Shown here: positions 37,224 to 47,860 of the stretch, piece by piece
How the letters are laid out: every line of letters starts with the position of its first letter
How positions within the stretch are numbered: the first letter of the stretch is position 1
Assembly: GCA_021372535.1 (NCBI GenBank)
Contig: JAJFUH010000107.1
Span: 45,894-109,893, forward strand
Source of the DNA: a bacterium
GTDB lineage: Bacteria; Latescibacterota; Latescibacteria; Latescibacterales; Latescibacteraceae
DNA length: 64,000 nt
Direction of reading: 5' to 3'
The notes under the pieces: generated by a model
Told to the model about the DNA's origin: nothing
Database searches by the model: none
The model's input: only the letters and a program-made list of their open reading frames with translations
Position numbers and translations under genes: made by a program

Positions 37224-40200
37224 ATGAGGACTGTGATATACCATTTCTGTTTCTTCTGTGTCGTTATGCTTTTTGCAGCCGCATTTCCCTGCAATGCGCA
37301 GGAAACTTACAACACATGGGATTTGACATCGTTCGGCGAGATGGCATCATGGCCGTCATCGGGCGATGTTCTCGGGGCGCCGGTTACAAACGCGAAACTC
37401 ATCGAGGTTCCCCGGACTGCTGACAACGAGTGGAACATCGGAGCCTGGTGGCAGGAGGAGCGCGATGTTGTACGGATCGAGGTTACACACAGCGGCGCGG
37501 TAAACGAATCCCTCGCGAAAGCTGTCTCCGTCGAGTACTGGAACAGAACATGGCCCGGAGAACCGCCCCGCCTGCATACCATCGAAGACCGGGCGGACGA
37601 TCCCTGGCAGGGCGAATGGACGAAAGCTGCTGTGAACTCTTCGATCAACGGGCGAACCATCGCATTCACCTTCAAACCCCTGACGACAGAGGAAAACGGG
37701 CGCGCCGGCAATCTTCCCGAAGCCGTCGTTTACCGCCGGACAATGAAAATCCGTCTTGTGTACACCATCAAACCTTCCGCCGTAACCGCATTCCATGTGT
37801 ATTCCCCGACGAAGGAGAAAAAGGTATCATGCTCCATCGAGTTTCTCGGTGATACGACCGTGAACTCGCCGGTTGAGGGCTCCCTGGAGATTTTCAACGG
37901 CCGCATCGGAAAGGTTTCGGGATGGGGGCTCACCCGGGGCGATACGGTTGACCGCCCATCGGGGTGGAAACTGCGTCCCGAGGGCAAACCGAAAGGTATC
38001 CGGGCCGATATCATCACCGCATCACCCGATCTGCCGGGATCGAACGACCTGACCATTATGACTGTCAGGAGCTCGCGGGGGACATTCTCATTTCTTGTGG
38101 ACGATCTCGATAAAGGCCCCATATATATACCGTTGTACGCCGTGTTCATAAAAAAGGCGGATGATGCGACTACTTTCGCCGGTTTTGGGGCTGTTCAGGG
38201 CCGCACTATACGCGATCAGCTCAGGGTCGAGCCCGAGCAGACTTACGACCGTGCGGTGGCCGAAATCCCTGTGCTTTCCGTATCCCTGCGCGAGGACGGC
38301 AGACGGCTGTATCTGCCTCTGGCGGCGGATGCGAGCTGGCAAAAGTTCGCATTCGAATGGGGCGGCGGTTTCTTCATGAGTAAACGGCAGACGAAGGCGA
38401 AAGGCGCCGAGCTTGCGCGCTTATCCTGGGACAGCGATGTGCTTCACTGGTATATCGGAACCGGAGAAAATCCCGTGTATATCCGTGATGATGACAAGTC
38501 CCGAATGTCCATTCTTGACGATTATCTCCCGGTGCCGGAAGTGATCTGGAGCCATGAGGGGCTGAATTTCCGCGAGGAAGCCTTCGTGACCCTGCTCGAA
38601 GGGCCGTTGTCGCCATATGACGCGGGACGAAGCGAACAGACGCCTGCCATTCTCATGATTGCCCTTTCTATCGAAAATCCAAAGGATACAGACGCGATAG
38701 CCCATGTCTGGCTCAAAGCCGATTCGCTTGCAAGCCCGGTAGTTCGGAACGGTTTCATCTGCGATTCCAGAAACGGCGAAATCTTTCTCAGGGCCGGAGT
38801 AAAACTTCCTTCCGGCAATATCCTGCCCGACCAGACTGTAAGGGACAATGCCGTTCATCAGCCCGTTGAAATCCCTGCTCATCAGGCAGTGACCGTATAC
38901 ATTTCTGCGCCGTTTGCGGGCGATCTCACCATCCGTGACATCCCCCGTATCGCCGCACTCGATTACGGGGCCGAGCGTTTGCGGGTGACCGAATACTGGC
39001 GGACTGTGGTCAATGCCGGAACCGCTTATAATGTCCCCGAGCGGAAATTCAACGAAATGGCCCAGTCGGTTATCCCCCATATCAGGATAAGCACCTCGAA
39101 AGACCCGAAAAGCGGCCTCTTCATGGTTCCGGCGGCGAGCATGTCCTATGGCGTGTATTCGAACGAGTCTTCCTTCCAGACCCTTTTTCTCGACCGGATC
39201 GGCGACAGCGGAACGGCTGCCTCGTATCTGGAAACGTTCCTGAAGCTCCAGGGCACCGACCCTATGCCGGGGACGTTCACAGGCGACCAGAGCGCTGTGT
39301 TCCACGGCGGCAGGGTCGATGAGACATACAATTATACCTCCGGCAGGTATAACCTCGACCACGGCACTGTCCTGTGGGCTATGGCTCAGCATTACCTTTT
39401 ATCCCGTGACAGGGCATGGCTCGACCATGCGGCGCCCAATATGCTCAGGGCAGCCGACTGGATCATCGAACAGCGTAACCTGACAAAACTTCTCGATGGT
39501 CAGGGGAGACCGGTGCGTCACTACGGGCTTCTCCCGGCGGGAAGGCTTGAGGATAACGATGAATGGGGATTCTGGTTCGCGGTGAACGCCTATGCCTGGC
39601 TGGGCCTGCAGAGTACCGCCGATGTCTTCGGACAGACGGGCATTCCCGGAGCCGACCGCCTTGAAAAGGAGGCCGCCGACTATCTGAAGGATATCCGCAC
39701 CGCAGTAAAGCGATCAAGCGAACTCGCCCCCGTGGCGCGCCTCCGAAACAATACTTATGTTCCGTTCGTGCCGTCCCATGTCTATCAGCGATTCCGGTAT
39801 TTCGGTCCCATGCGGTCGAAATATTATGAACGGTACCGGCAGAACACCCTCCTGACATTCCGTCTTTCGGCGACACGGGAAGCCCTCTATGGCCCCATGA
39901 TTCTCATCACGACCGGAATTCTTGAACCGCGCGATTCCCTGTCCGATGCGATACTCGATGACTGGGAGGACAATATCACGCTTTCAAGCTCGCTGGGACA
40001 GCACATCCACGGCGTGGTGGACGACGAGTACTGGTTCAGCCGCGGGGGCATGGTCTTCCAGCCCAATCTGCAGAATCCCATCCAGGCGTACCTGCTGCGG
40101 AACGAAATCCCGGCGGCGATTCGCAATATCTATAATTCCATGGTCTCCTGTCTCTACCGGGATGTCAATGCCTTTACCGAGGAATACCGCCGATGGGGTG

Positions 40201-40607
40201 TCGGCAGCGGGCCCATGCACAAGATTCCGGATGAGGCCCGGTTCGTGAACCGTGTCTGCGACATGCTGGTCATGGAATCCGGCAATGAGCTTTGGATTGC
40301 GCCCGGCACGCCGAGACGATGGCTCGAACCCGGCAGGCCGATAGAACTGTATTCGGCCCAGACCATATTCGGGGAAGTCTCCTATGTCATGCAGCATGGT
40401 GGTAATCCCGGCACGGTCAGGGCGCATATTGAGCTTAAACCCGTGAAAACGCCGGGGAAAATTGTGCTGTTCGTCCGCGCGCCCTTCGGAAAACCGATGC
40501 GGTCGGTCACGGTGAATGGCAGGCAGTGGGAAGGCTTCGATACGGAGCGTGAAGCGGTCACTCTCGATCCTTCGGGTGGTGTTTTCGATGTTCTTGTATC
40601 GTATTGA
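37224..40607 (+). CDS. Large secreted six-hairpin glycosidase-like protein
   Basis: An 1127-residue exported protein. ATG at 37224 chosen for GAGGTG just before it. Signal peptide [20 protein letters not shown] to CNAQE. The first ~600 residues are beta-rich domains. From about 620 an (alpha/alpha)6-barrel pattern appears: [48 protein letters not shown]-terminal beta-sandwich with [14 protein letters not shown] and [11 protein letters not shown] follows, as in GH78/GH95-like enzymes. I cannot assign a GH family or name catalytic residues. Next come sugar-acid and sugar-alcohol enzymes, so it probably frees the sugar they consume. Confidence 0.7.
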   Translation: MRTVIYHFCFFCVVMLFAAAFPCNAQETYNTWDLTSFGEMASWPSSGDVLGAPVTNAKLIEVPRTADNEWNIGAWWQEERDVVRIEVTHSGAVNESLAKAVSVEYWNRTWPGEPPRLHTIEDRADDPWQGEWTKAAVNSSINGRTIAFTFKPLTTEENGRAGNLPEAVVYRRTMKIRLVYTIKPSAVTAFHVYSPTKEKKVSCSIEFLGDTTVNSPVEGSLEIFNGRIGKVSGWGLTRGDTVDRPSGWKLRPEGKPKGIRADIITASPDLPGSNDLTIMTVRSSRGTFSFLVDDLDKGPIYIPLYAVFIKKADDATTFAGFGAVQGRTIRDQLRVEPEQTYDRAVAEIPVLSVSLREDGRRLYLPLAADASWQKFAFEWGGGFFMSKRQTKAKGAELARLSWDSDVLHWYIGTGENPVYIRDDDKSRMSILDDYLPVPEVIWSHEGLNFREEAFVTLLEGPLSPYDAGRSEQTPAILMIALSIENPKDTDAIAHVWLKADSLASPVVRNGFICDSRNGEIFLRAGVKLPSGNILPDQTVRDNAVHQPVEIPAHQAVTVYISAPFAGDLTIRDIPRIAALDYGAERLRVTEYWRTVVNAGTAYNVPERKFNEMAQSVIPHIRISTSKDPKSGLFMVPAASMSYGVYSNESSFQTLFLDRIGDSGTAASYLETFLKLQGTDPMPGTFTGDQSAVFHGGRVDETYNYTSGRYNLDHGTVLWAMAQHYLLSRDRAWLDHAAPNMLRAADWIIEQRNLTKLLDGQGRPVRHYGLLPAGRLEDNDEWGFWFAVNAYAWLGLQSTADVFGQTGIPGADRLEKEAADYLKDIRTAVKRSSELAPVARLRNNTYVPFVPSHVYQRFRYFGPMRSKYYERYRQNTLLTFRLSATREALYGPMILITTGILEPRDSLSDAILDDWEDNITLSSSLGQHIHGVVDDEYWFSRGGMVFQPNLQNPIQAYLLRNEIPAAIRNIYNSMVSCLYRDVNAFTEEYRRWGVGSGPMHKIPDEARFVNRVCDMLVMESGNELWIAPGTPRRWLEPGRPIELYSAQTIFGEVSYVMQHGGNPGTVRAHIELKPVKTPGKIVLFVRAPFGKPMRSVTVNGRQWEGFDTEREAVTLDPSGGVFDVLVSY

Positions 40608-40612
40608 TGCTC

Positions 40613-40671
40613 GTTCATGGTTTGGTTTATGGTCTATGGTCTATAGTTTATGGTTCATGGTTTGGTTTATT
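40613..40671 (+). repeat. Short tandem-like TATGGTYTA repeat
   Basis: Repeated variants of GGTTTATGGTCTATGGTCTA and TTCATGGTTTGG directly after the glycosidase-like gene; TTCATGGTTTGGTTTAT occurs at both ends. No coding role. Similar low-complexity relics are common between genes of uncultured bacteria. Confidence 0.6.
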
Positions 40672-40714
40672 TAGTCGGGTATCGATGATTCATTTTTTCA
40701 AGGGAGCGCGCTGC

Positions 40715-41830
40715 ATGAAAATAACCGATGTTGAAACCATACTGCTCAGCCTGCCGGATATCGCCTGGCGCACGGATGGCAGCCAGGATACGGCAGTTGT
40801 GAAGGTCACCACCGACGAAGGAATCGTGGGTATCGGCGAGGTCGATTCCTCGCCGCGGGTGGTCAAGGCGATCATAGAGGCGCCGAAATCCCATACGCTC
40901 TGCCGCGGTCTCAGGGACATCGTCATCGGCCAGGACCCCTTCAATATCCGGCAGATATGGGATAAAATGTACGAAGGATCGCTCTATTACGGCCGTCGCG
41001 GGGCGGTCATCCATGCAATGAGCGGCATCGACATCGCTCTGTGGGACATTCTGGGGAAAGCAACCGGTAAGCCGGTTCACACCCTTCTTGGAGGAAACTG
41101 CTGTCAGAACATCAGAGCCTATGCGAGCTCGTTGTTCGGCGATACCGTCAGTGAGACCGGCGATATGGCGAGACGCTATGCAGACATGGGATTTACAGCC
41201 GTGAAGTTTGGCTGGGAACCGCTCGGAAGCGATCCGGACAACGATGTGGCGCTCGTGCGTGAGATTCGCCGTGCGGTCGGCACCGACAGAGATGTCATCA
41301 TTGACGCTGGCCTGGTCTGGGATGCCAAAACCGCGATCATGATGGCCCGTCGGTTCGCCGATTATGACATCTACTGGCTCGAGGAGCCGCTCCATCCTGA
41401 TGATCTCGACGGGTACGCACGGTTGACCGGGGCCACCGAAGTCCGGATAGCCGCCGGTGAGGAGGAAAGCGAACGCCACTCCTTTATCGAGCTCATGGAT
41501 CGCGGGGGTATCGATGTGGTTCAGGTGGATGTGACCCGCTGCGGCGGATTGACCGAGGCTCTCCGCATTGCCGGTCTTGCACGGGACCGTCGTCGTCCGG
41601 TCGTGAACCATTCGTTCAAGACAGGCATCAATATTGCCGCTTCGCTCCATTTTCTTGCAGCGATTCCGAATTCCTTCATTTTCGAATACTGCGTGAGCCA
41701 GTCGCCTCTCAGGCACACGCTCACAAAACAGCGTTTCGAAGTCGTCGACGGCCGTGTATCGGTTCCCCAGGAACCGGGGCTCGGTATCGAGCTCGATGAA
41801 ACCGTCATCGCTCAGTACAGGGTTGCCTGA
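40715..41830 (+). CDS. Enolase-superfamily (mandelate racemase-like) acid-sugar dehydratase
   Basis: A 371-residue cytoplasmic enzyme; ATG at 40715 preceded by AAGGGAGCG. The capping domain and the TIM barrel of the MR/MLE family are present. The position of the first catalytic lysine is filled (Lys164 in AVKFGW), but the second, normally K-x-K, is glycine. Metal ligands are probably Asp197 (IIDAG), Glu in WLEEPL and Glu in AAGEEE. The Asp-His dyad is VDVTRCGG and VVNHSFKTG. This fits a dehydratase of a sugar acid using His as base; the substrate (galactonate-, rhamnonate- or similar) is unknown. A dehydrogenase gene follows 2 bases later, consistent with oxidation then dehydration of one sugar. 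Confidence 0.85.
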   Translation: MKITDVETILLSLPDIAWRTDGSQDTAVVKVTTDEGIVGIGEVDSSPRVVKAIIEAPKSHTLCRGLRDIVIGQDPFNIRQIWDKMYEGSLYYGRRGAVIHAMSGIDIALWDILGKATGKPVHTLLGGNCCQNIRAYASSLFGDTVSETGDMARRYADMGFTAVKFGWEPLGSDPDNDVALVREIRRAVGTDRDVIIDAGLVWDAKTAIMMARRFADYDIYWLEEPLHPDDLDGYARLTGATEVRIAAGEEESERHSFIELMDRGGIDVVQVDVTRCGGLTEALRIAGLARDRRRPVVNHSFKTGINIAASLHFLAAIPNSFIFEYCVSQSPLRHTLTKQRFEVVDGRVSVPQEPGLGIELDETVIAQYRVA

Positions 41831-41832
41831 TC

Positions 41833-42852
41833 ATGAAACGGATTACCTGGACCGGGAACGACACGCTTGTCTATACCGAAGATGCCCCTCTTCCCGCACC
41901 ACCGGGCAGAGAGGAAGTGCTCGTCAGGGTTACCGCTGTCGGACTCTGCGGTACCGACGTGCATATCGTCAGCGGCAGGACGCGGTTCACCGACCCGCCC
42001 CATGTGCTGGGGCACGAGATTGCCGGTGTAGTCGAAGAAACAGGCGACGCTGTGGAATGCCCGGCCGGAACACGGGTGACCATCGATTCCGTGGTGGGAT
42101 GCGGTGAATGTGTGTTCTGCCACCGGGGAGCGACACAGTTCTGCCCCAATGGGTATGAAATCGGCCAGACGGTAACCGGGGGAATGCAGGAGTTCATAAC
42201 GGTTCCGGCGCGGAACGCGATTCCTGTTCCCGACGGTATCGGCGATGAGGTTGCCGCCATTCTCGATCCCGAAGTACTGGGCGCGCTGGTCAAGCCCGGA
42301 GTATGTGCAGGAGAGACTTTTCTGGTCATCGGCCCCGGTCCCGCGGGACTGATTGCCGTGCAGATCGGCAAAATTCTGGGCGCCGGAACGACAATCCTCA
42401 TGGGAACCCGTCCCGAACGTCTAAAGCTTGGCGCACAGCTCGGCGCCGATATCACTATCAACCCTGCTGTACAGAATCCCCGTGAAGTGGTGAATGATGT
42501 CACGAAAGGACGGGGCGCCGGTCTCGTGTTCGATGGAGCCGGGACATCTTCAAGCCTTGCATCGGCCCTCGATCTGGTATCGGTGCAGGGGCGTGTCGTG
42601 CTGTACGGTGTTCATGGCTCGCCGGTACCCACCGTGAATATCGATATAATCACACTGAAGGATTTAACCGTTTACGGCGCTCTTTCGGATCGTGTAGGAT
42701 GGGAACGTTTGTTTGGATGGCTCCTTGATGGCTCACTCGATCTCGCATCGATCATCACTCACCGGTTTCCGTTCAGCGAGGCTCAGCAGGCGTATGAATG
42801 TGTTCGTGACCGCCGCGACGGAGCTATTAAAGCGGTTCTTTTCCCGGCATGA
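41833..42852 (+). CDS. Zinc-dependent medium-chain alcohol/polyol dehydrogenase
   Basis: A 339-residue cytoplasmic NAD(P)-dependent enzyme. Catalytic zinc site: Cys in GLCGTDVHI, His-Glu in LGHEIAG. Structural zinc site: C-x2-C-x2-C-x7-C in GCGECVFCHRGATQFC. The Rossmann glycine motif is VIGPGPAGLIAVQIGK. It belongs to the sorbitol/threonine dehydrogenase group and oxidises a sugar or polyol hydroxyl. It starts 2 bases after the dehydratase stop, so the two act in one operon, with a mutarotase-like gene next. Confidence 0.92.
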   Translation: MKRITWTGNDTLVYTEDAPLPAPPGREEVLVRVTAVGLCGTDVHIVSGRTRFTDPPHVLGHEIAGVVEETGDAVECPAGTRVTIDSVVGCGECVFCHRGATQFCPNGYEIGQTVTGGMQEFITVPARNAIPVPDGIGDEVAAILDPEVLGALVKPGVCAGETFLVIGPGPAGLIAVQIGKILGAGTTILMGTRPERLKLGAQLGADITINPAVQNPREVVNDVTKGRGAGLVFDGAGTSSSLASALDLVSVQGRVVLYGVHGSPVPTVNIDIITLKDLTVYGALSDRVGWERLFGWLLDGSLDLASIITHRFPFSEAQQAYECVRDRRDGAIKAVLFPA

Positions 42853-42892
42853 TTTTCGGGACGTCGAGATTCATCGGACAGGAAGGTGAAAC

Positions 42893-43891
42893 GTGGGACA
42901 TATTATCGTTGAAACGGCATGGCAGTATCACGGATTGCAGGCAATCTGCATCGAGAATTCACTGTTGAGAATCGTAGTTCTCCCCGAGCTCGGCGGCAAG
43001 ATATTCCGGCTCATCCATAAACCGTCCGATACCGGCATTCTCTGGCAGAATCCCCGTCTAATCCCGCGTCGGCTCCCCACAGGATCGCGGTTCGACGATC
43101 ATTTTTACGGCGGATGGGACGAGCTCTTCCCCAATGACGAACCGACATCGGCAGCCGGTGAACCATACCCGGATCACGGCGAGCTCTGGACGCTTCCCTG
43201 GCAGGCGGTAATAGAGGAAGAATCCGACGAGCAGGCGGTGCTGCACATGTGGTGTTACGGTTCGGTTACCACTGCCCGGCTGGATCGCTGGCTGACCGTA
43301 AAACGCGACAGCCCGTTGCTTACGTTCCGGTATGAACTTGTCAACATGAGCCATACCGGTCTCGATTTCCTCTGGAAACTTCACCCGGCGCTCAATATCT
43401 CCCCGTCGAGCCGTATCGATCTGCCGCCCTGTACGGTCATTCGGGGCGATCGGGAATTCAGCTTCTTGGTCGGGGAAGAACGCTTCCCCTGGCCGGTTTG
43501 CAGGGGAAAGGACGGTGACGACTGCGACCTGCGGTTCATGTTCGGCTCCGGGCGTCCGTTCAAAGAGTTTGTCTACTGCATCGATTTGGAGAATGGCTGG
43601 TGCGCGATGACCGATTCTGAAAAGAGAGTGGGTTTCGGCATGCATTTTCCGAAGGAAATATTCACATCGGTCTGGCTGTTTATCACAGATGGCGGCTGGC
43701 GCGGTTATCGCACGGCCATTTTAGAACCCTGCACCGCCTATCCGTTTCTTCTCGACAAAGCCATCGAGCAGGGAACCTGCGGTCATCTGAATCCCGGTGA
43801 AACGCTGAAATGCGAGGTTGAAGCCGTCGTATATGAGGGCCTCTCCGGTGTAAAAGGCATAGAATCCGGAGGACAGGTCATCGGTATATGA
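42893..43891 (+). CDS. Aldose 1-epimerase-like (galactose mutarotase fold) protein
   Basis: A 332-residue soluble protein read from GTG at 42893, preceded by AGGAAGGTGA. The pattern is that of the galactose-mutarotase-like beta-supersandwich (DUF5107/DUF4432 group): LLRIVVLPELGGKIFRLIHK, GGWDELFPNDEP, HGELWTLPWQA, LDFLWKLHPALNIS. It may interconvert sugar anomers for the neighbouring dehydrogenase, or only bind sugar; the exact reaction is not deducible. It is the last gene of the 36135-43891 cluster. Confidence 0.75.
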   Translation: MGHIIVETAWQYHGLQAICIENSLLRIVVLPELGGKIFRLIHKPSDTGILWQNPRLIPRRLPTGSRFDDHFYGGWDELFPNDEPTSAAGEPYPDHGELWTLPWQAVIEEESDEQAVLHMWCYGSVTTARLDRWLTVKRDSPLLTFRYELVNMSHTGLDFLWKLHPALNISPSSRIDLPPCTVIRGDREFSFLVGEERFPWPVCRGKDGDDCDLRFMFGSGRPFKEFVYCIDLENGWCAMTDSEKRVGFGMHFPKEIFTSVWLFITDGGWRGYRTAILEPCTAYPFLLDKAIEQGTCGHLNPGETLKCEVEAVVYEGLSGVKGIESGGQVIGI

Positions 43892-43934
43892 AATACCGGT
43901 GATTGTTCCTGATCCGGCCTGTAAAAAATTATGT

Positions 43935-44078
43935 GGAACGCGGATTTTCGCGGATTTGTTTTATATCTTATTTTTATTGTGAAAGAATTATAATTACTAA
44001 AGATAGTATATACAATTTGTTATATCTATTTGTGCCTTTGTGTCTTTGTGGTTAAATATTTTTCATGAATGATCCGGG
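43935..44078 (+). repeat. Dispersed intergenic repeat R, copy 1
   Basis: Left part GGAACGCGGATTTTCGCGG (43935 on) and right part TGTGCCTTTGTGTC...GTGGTTAAATATTTTTCATGA...CCGG (44031-44078). Related copies at 51706-51752 (right part only), 56062-56189 and 61026-61153. Confidence 0.6.
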
Positions 44079-44152
44079 CTGAAAATCGGACTGTTTTCTG
44101 AAGACACAGTGCATCACCGGCATCCCGCATGAACGGCGAATGAGGGAATTAT

Positions 44153-45745
44153 ATGTTTGCAATCGGCGCCATGGATTTTATCATCTTCGCGCTGTACATT
44201 GTCGCTGTGCTCCTTATCGGTTTTTTTGCGGGACGTAACAAGGGAGCACAGGCGGAGGGATTTTTTCTTGCCAGAGGGCGTCTTCCGTGGTACGCCGTCG
44301 GTTTCGCCATGGTTGCAACATCCATCAGCACCGAACAGTTCATCGGGGCTTCGGCAAAGGCATACGAAGTCGGTCTCGCGGTCATCCACTGGGAATGGGG
44401 AGTATTCCCCTCCTTCGCCCTGCTGATGGTCGTTTTCATGCCGCTCTATTTCCGGCGGCGCATCATGACCATCCCCGAGTACCTCGAACGAAGATTCAGC
44501 CCCCTTGCACGGTCTATCTTTTCGGCAATGACACTGGCGAGTTATTTCATCATCAATCTTGCAGGTGTGCTCTTTTCCGGCGGATACCTGATGCACCAGG
44601 TGTTTGGATTTCCGGTGGTTACTTGCATCTGGCTTCTGGCTGTATTGACCGGTCTATATACGGTCTATGGCGGCATGTCGTCTGTGGCATGGACGGAAAC
44701 ACTTCAGAGCGTTCTGCTCATTGTCGGCGGGCTTTTCATCACGGTGACGGGATTGATGCACATCCCCGGCGGATTCATGGAAGCGGTCGGCACCGGCGAA
44801 CGTGCCCACCTGTTTCTGCCGATCGATCATCCCGAACTGCCCTGGACTGCTATCCTCGTCCTCATGTTCTCCACGAATGTCTGGTATGCCTGCACCAACC
44901 AGTTCTATATCCAGATGTGTCTGGGTGCGAAAAACGAATGGAACGCCCGCATGGGAGTGGTATTCGCCACCTTCCTCGGTATTCTGCTGGGGCTGGCAAT
45001 CGAGTTCACGGGCATCGTGGGATACCGTCTTGCGCAGATCGGCGCAATGCCCGTTCCACCCGAGCCGAATGCTGTCTATCCCTATCTTGTCCGTTACATG
45101 GTTCCCGCCGGATTACGTGGCATCGTATACGCCGGTGTTTTCGCGGCCATCATGTCCACTATCAGCGCCCTCGTTCATTCGATTGCGACTCTCTTCTCGA
45201 TCGACTTTTACCGTGTGTACTTCAGGCCCGATGCCTCGGATCGCCACCTCGTGACCGTGGGCCGTGCAACCGGAGGTATTCTGCTTGCGGCTGCGGCGCT
45301 GTGGGCTCCGGTTGTCGGAACATTCCCCACCATTTTCGATTATTTCCAGCAGAGCTGGGCGGTCATGGCGGCGCCTTTCGCGGTGATATTTACAACCGGC
45401 GCGCTCTGGAAACGGGCGACAAACCGCGGGGCAATCGTGACCATGCTTCTCGGAATGGTGCTCATTCCTCTGACATTCTGGCTCGAAAAGCGGATTCTCC
45501 CCGGATTCAATTTTTTCAATCTCGTCGGCATCGAATTTTTCCTGCTGCTCGGAGTGATGATTGCCGTAAGCCTCTTTTCATCGACACCTGACAGCGAACA
45601 GGTGCGCACGGCTGTATGGACACGCGATCTTGCTAATCTCCCTCCCGAAGAATGTCCGAAACCCTATTCCTGGTACAAAAATTTCTGGCTCTGGTGGGGA
45701 ATATCCGTGGCATGTATGATTACGCTCTACATCATATTCTGGTAG
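44153..45745 (+). CDS. SSS-family Na+/solute symporter
   Basis: A 530-residue membrane protein of the solute:sodium symporter family (SGLT-like). Signs: about 13-14 hydrophobic helices, FFLARGRLPWYAVGFAM with the unwound helix-1 region, AEGFFLARGR, GLYTVYGGMSSVAWTETLQS, and YAGVFAAIMSTISALVHSIATLFSIDFYR. The family imports sugars, myo-inositol, sialic acid or similar with sodium. GAGGGAA precedes the ATG. Placed between the sugar-acid enzyme cluster and a Gfo/Idh/MocA gene, it probably imports their substrate. It is only distantly like the two larger symporters at 54-58 kb. Confidence 0.93.
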   Translation: MFAIGAMDFIIFALYIVAVLLIGFFAGRNKGAQAEGFFLARGRLPWYAVGFAMVATSISTEQFIGASAKAYEVGLAVIHWEWGVFPSFALLMVVFMPLYFRRRIMTIPEYLERRFSPLARSIFSAMTLASYFIINLAGVLFSGGYLMHQVFGFPVVTCIWLLAVLTGLYTVYGGMSSVAWTETLQSVLLIVGGLFITVTGLMHIPGGFMEAVGTGERAHLFLPIDHPELPWTAILVLMFSTNVWYACTNQFYIQMCLGAKNEWNARMGVVFATFLGILLGLAIEFTGIVGYRLAQIGAMPVPPEPNAVYPYLVRYMVPAGLRGIVYAGVFAAIMSTISALVHSIATLFSIDFYRVYFRPDASDRHLVTVGRATGGILLAAAALWAPVVGTFPTIFDYFQQSWAVMAAPFAVIFTTGALWKRATNRGAIVTMLLGMVLIPLTFWLEKRILPGFNFFNLVGIEFFLLLGVMIAVSLFSSTPDSEQVRTAVWTRDLANLPPEECPKPYSWYKNFWLWWGISVACMITLYIIFW

Positions 45746-45905
45746 ATGTCTATTTTTGAATGATTTCCAGTAAGCCGTAGCTTCTTCGGATACGAAAAGC
45801 GTTTGGGATCGGTTATTTCAAAATATTCCGTGCAATTCTGTCTGCCGGATGAATCGAACCATTGGTTTTTATCAAACATAAACTGTCGGGGATCGGAGTT
45901 GCCAT

Positions 45906-47300
45906 ATGAATCGGAGAAACTTTGTCAAGTACATCGCTGCGGGGAGTCTGGCGACCGGGGCTGCGCCGCTGCTCTGGGGAAATCAGAAACAATGGCGGGG
46001 AGCCAATGACCGTATACGTGTCGCCGTTATCGGAATTCACGGGATGGGACAGAATCACATTCTGGAATACTCGAAACTCGAAAATGTGGAAGTTGCGGCT
46101 CTCTGTGATGTGGATGAAAACCTGTTTGAAGAGCGGATTAAGAAACTGTTTACCGATCGGGGATTGAAAAGACCGCAGACATATGGGGATATCCGTAAAC
46201 TGCTCGAGGACAAGACCATCGATGCGGTTTCCGTTGTCACGCCCAATCACTGGCATGCGCTGGCTGCTATCTGGGCCATGCAGGCAGGGAAGCATGTGAG
46301 TGTCGAAAAACCGTGCTGTTACAACATTTTCGAGGGTAAAAAACTCGTCGAAGCCGCTCAAAAATACAAGATGGTCTGTCAGGACGGCGCCGAACAGCGA
46401 AGCAATCCCTGCGCCCGGACAGCGGTCGAGTTTTTACGAAAAGGCGGAATAGGCGAGGTCTATATGGCCAAGGGAATGTGCTATAAATGGCGTGATACCA
46501 TCGGGAAATACCCCGATGGGCCAGTCGAACCATATACGAAAGAATACCTCGGTAAAGTCCATTACGATCTGTGGATCGGCCCCGCTCCCGAACGGCCTTT
46601 CAACCGCAATCGGTTCCACTATAACTGGCATTGGAACTGGGAATACGGGAACGGGGATATCGGCAATCAGGGGCCTCATGAAATGGATATTGCGCGCTGG
46701 GGACTCGGGGTCACTCTGCCGACGAAAGTTACTTCCATGGGCGGCCATTTCATGTTTGACGATGCACAGAACACGCCCAATGCCATTGTGGCGCTGTTCG
46801 AGTTTCCTTCCCAGGAAGGCGGCGGCGATAAAAAGAAAATGCTCCAGTTCGAGGTCCGTCACTGGAATACCAACGACGAAGGCGATATCCGGAAGCAGGC
46901 AAACCAGAACAAGGATAACACACAGGGATATATGATGAGCGATGTGAATGTCATCGGGAACATTTTTTATGGGTCTGAAGGTTACATGGTCAAAACGGTC
47001 GACCGGTGGTGGACATTTATGGGGAAAAAACAGGAACCCGGTCCCTCCGGCGGCGGCATCGGCAATCATTACCAGAATTTCATCGATGCTGTTCGGGCAA
47101 ACGATCCGGGTATTCTGACCGCGCCGATCATAGAAGGCTATCATACCTGTTCGCTCGTTCATCTTGCGAACACGTCCTACAGGCTGGGACGATCCCTGGT
47201 TTATGATCCGGTCAATGAACGCTATGTCGGTGACAAAGAAGCGGATGCGATGATGAGTCGTGATTATCGGAAGCCGTTTTATGTGCCCGATAAAGTGTAA
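45906..47300 (+). CDS. Tat-exported Gfo/Idh/MocA-family oxidoreductase
   Basis: A 464-residue protein with a twin-arginine signal (NRRNFVKYIAAGSLATGAA). The N-terminal Rossmann domain (about 35-160) has VAVIGIHGMGQNH, the ALCDVD acidic residue for NAD(P), VTPNHWHA and the catalytic EKP motif (VSVEKP). The C-terminal alpha/beta domain has WHWNWEYGNGDIGNQGPHEMDIARW, typical of the large exported Gfo/Idh/MocA group found in Planctomycetes and related phyla. It oxidises or reduces a sugar, with tightly bound cofactor if in the periplasm. Genes on both sides are carbohydrate genes. Confidence 0.9.
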   Translation: MNRRNFVKYIAAGSLATGAAPLLWGNQKQWRGANDRIRVAVIGIHGMGQNHILEYSKLENVEVAALCDVDENLFEERIKKLFTDRGLKRPQTYGDIRKLLEDKTIDAVSVVTPNHWHALAAIWAMQAGKHVSVEKPCCYNIFEGKKLVEAAQKYKMVCQDGAEQRSNPCARTAVEFLRKGGIGEVYMAKGMCYKWRDTIGKYPDGPVEPYTKEYLGKVHYDLWIGPAPERPFNRNRFHYNWHWNWEYGNGDIGNQGPHEMDIARWGLGVTLPTKVTSMGGHFMFDDAQNTPNAIVALFEFPSQEGGGDKKKMLQFEVRHWNTNDEGDIRKQANQNKDNTQGYMMSDVNVIGNIFYGSEGYMVKTVDRWWTFMGKKQEPGPSGGGIGNHYQNFIDAVRANDPGILTAPIIEGYHTCSLVHLANTSYRLGRSLVYDPVNERYVGDKEADAMMSRDYRKPFYVPDKV

Positions 47301-47362
47301 GCAGTGCAGGGCGGTAAAGAATATTTACTATATTTATACTGGATAGCGTTTATAAAGACCTT

Positions 47363-47767
47363 TACGATTTACGAAGTACGGTTTTATCCCCGGGTAGATC
47401 GGGGATCGATTTTCTGATGACGCTCTAATTTCCATACTGAATTGTGGTGTAATATATTGATTATAAATAGATATAGAACATAGACACCAATGGTTTTTTA
47501 TCCCGTTGAAAAGCCCCCTGTTCACAACCGGTTTTCGGAAAAAGAATGGGTGCTGTCCGAGCGAGCCGAAGGCTCGTGAGTTCACACATTCCCGAAAAAC
47601 GGGAAATGAACAGGGATAAAGGCTTTTCACGGGCGCCTTTTCCTTGGGATACTTTCCTTTGGGCGCGCAAAGGAAAGTATCATATTATAAGGGATTCATA
47701 TAATAGGGCGTGTTTGTTGGAGCCTGAAGAACCTCTATAATTCGTAAATCGTACTTCGTAAATCGTA
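47363..47767. mobile_element. ~405-bp block bounded by 18-bp inverted repeats, MITE-like
   Basis: TACGATTTACGAAGTACG at 47363-47380 is exactly complementary to 47750-47767. Inside are a second inverted repeat (CCCGTTGAAAAGCC...CCTGTTCA at 47503-47524 against TGAACAGGG...GGCTTTTCACGGG at 47607-47633), a small GAGCC/GGCTC hairpin near 47560 and a perfect 14-bp hairpin at 47648-47681. The right end has TTCGTAAATCGTAC twice in tandem (47741-47768). No transposase or frame of note. It looks like a non-autonomous element or nested repeats. Confidence 0.5.
47648..47681. repeat. Perfect 14-bp-stem hairpin
   Basis: GATACTTTCCTTTG (47648-47661) and CAAAGGAAAGTATC (47668-47681) pair completely around a GGCGCG loop. 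There is no T run on either side, so it is not a typical terminator. It resembles extragenic palindromes with the TTTCCTTTG/CAAAGGAAA arm. Confidence 0.75.
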
Positions 47768-47860
47768 CATTATTTACATCGAAATGTAGCTCATAGAATT
47801 CACCTTCGTATGATTCTGCGCCAGAAAAAAATTTACGGAACATACTGAAAGGAAATTGCC

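Larger units (their letters stand above)
47301..47860. other. Gene-free 560-bp region filled by inverted-repeat block
   Basis: No gene. Almost all of it is the structured element at 47363-47767, listed separately. A ribosome-binding site, GAAAGGAAA, precedes the next gene. Confidence 0.55.

Noticed and set aside
38421-39392. 323-codon minus-strand frame inside the glycosidase-like gene
   Set aside because: It is a shadow of a real gene with strong codon pattern and domain features on the plus strand. No ribosome-binding site or family signature.
40667-41716. 349-codon minus-strand frame opposite the enolase-superfamily gene
   Set aside because: The plus strand encodes a complete enolase-fold enzyme with catalytic motifs; the opposite frame is an artefact of GC-rich third positions.
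44287-45591. 434-codon plus-strand frame inside the SSS symporter
   Set aside because: It is in a different frame from a clear symporter and its translation is rich in Arg, His and Cys with no domain, as frame-shifted shadows are.
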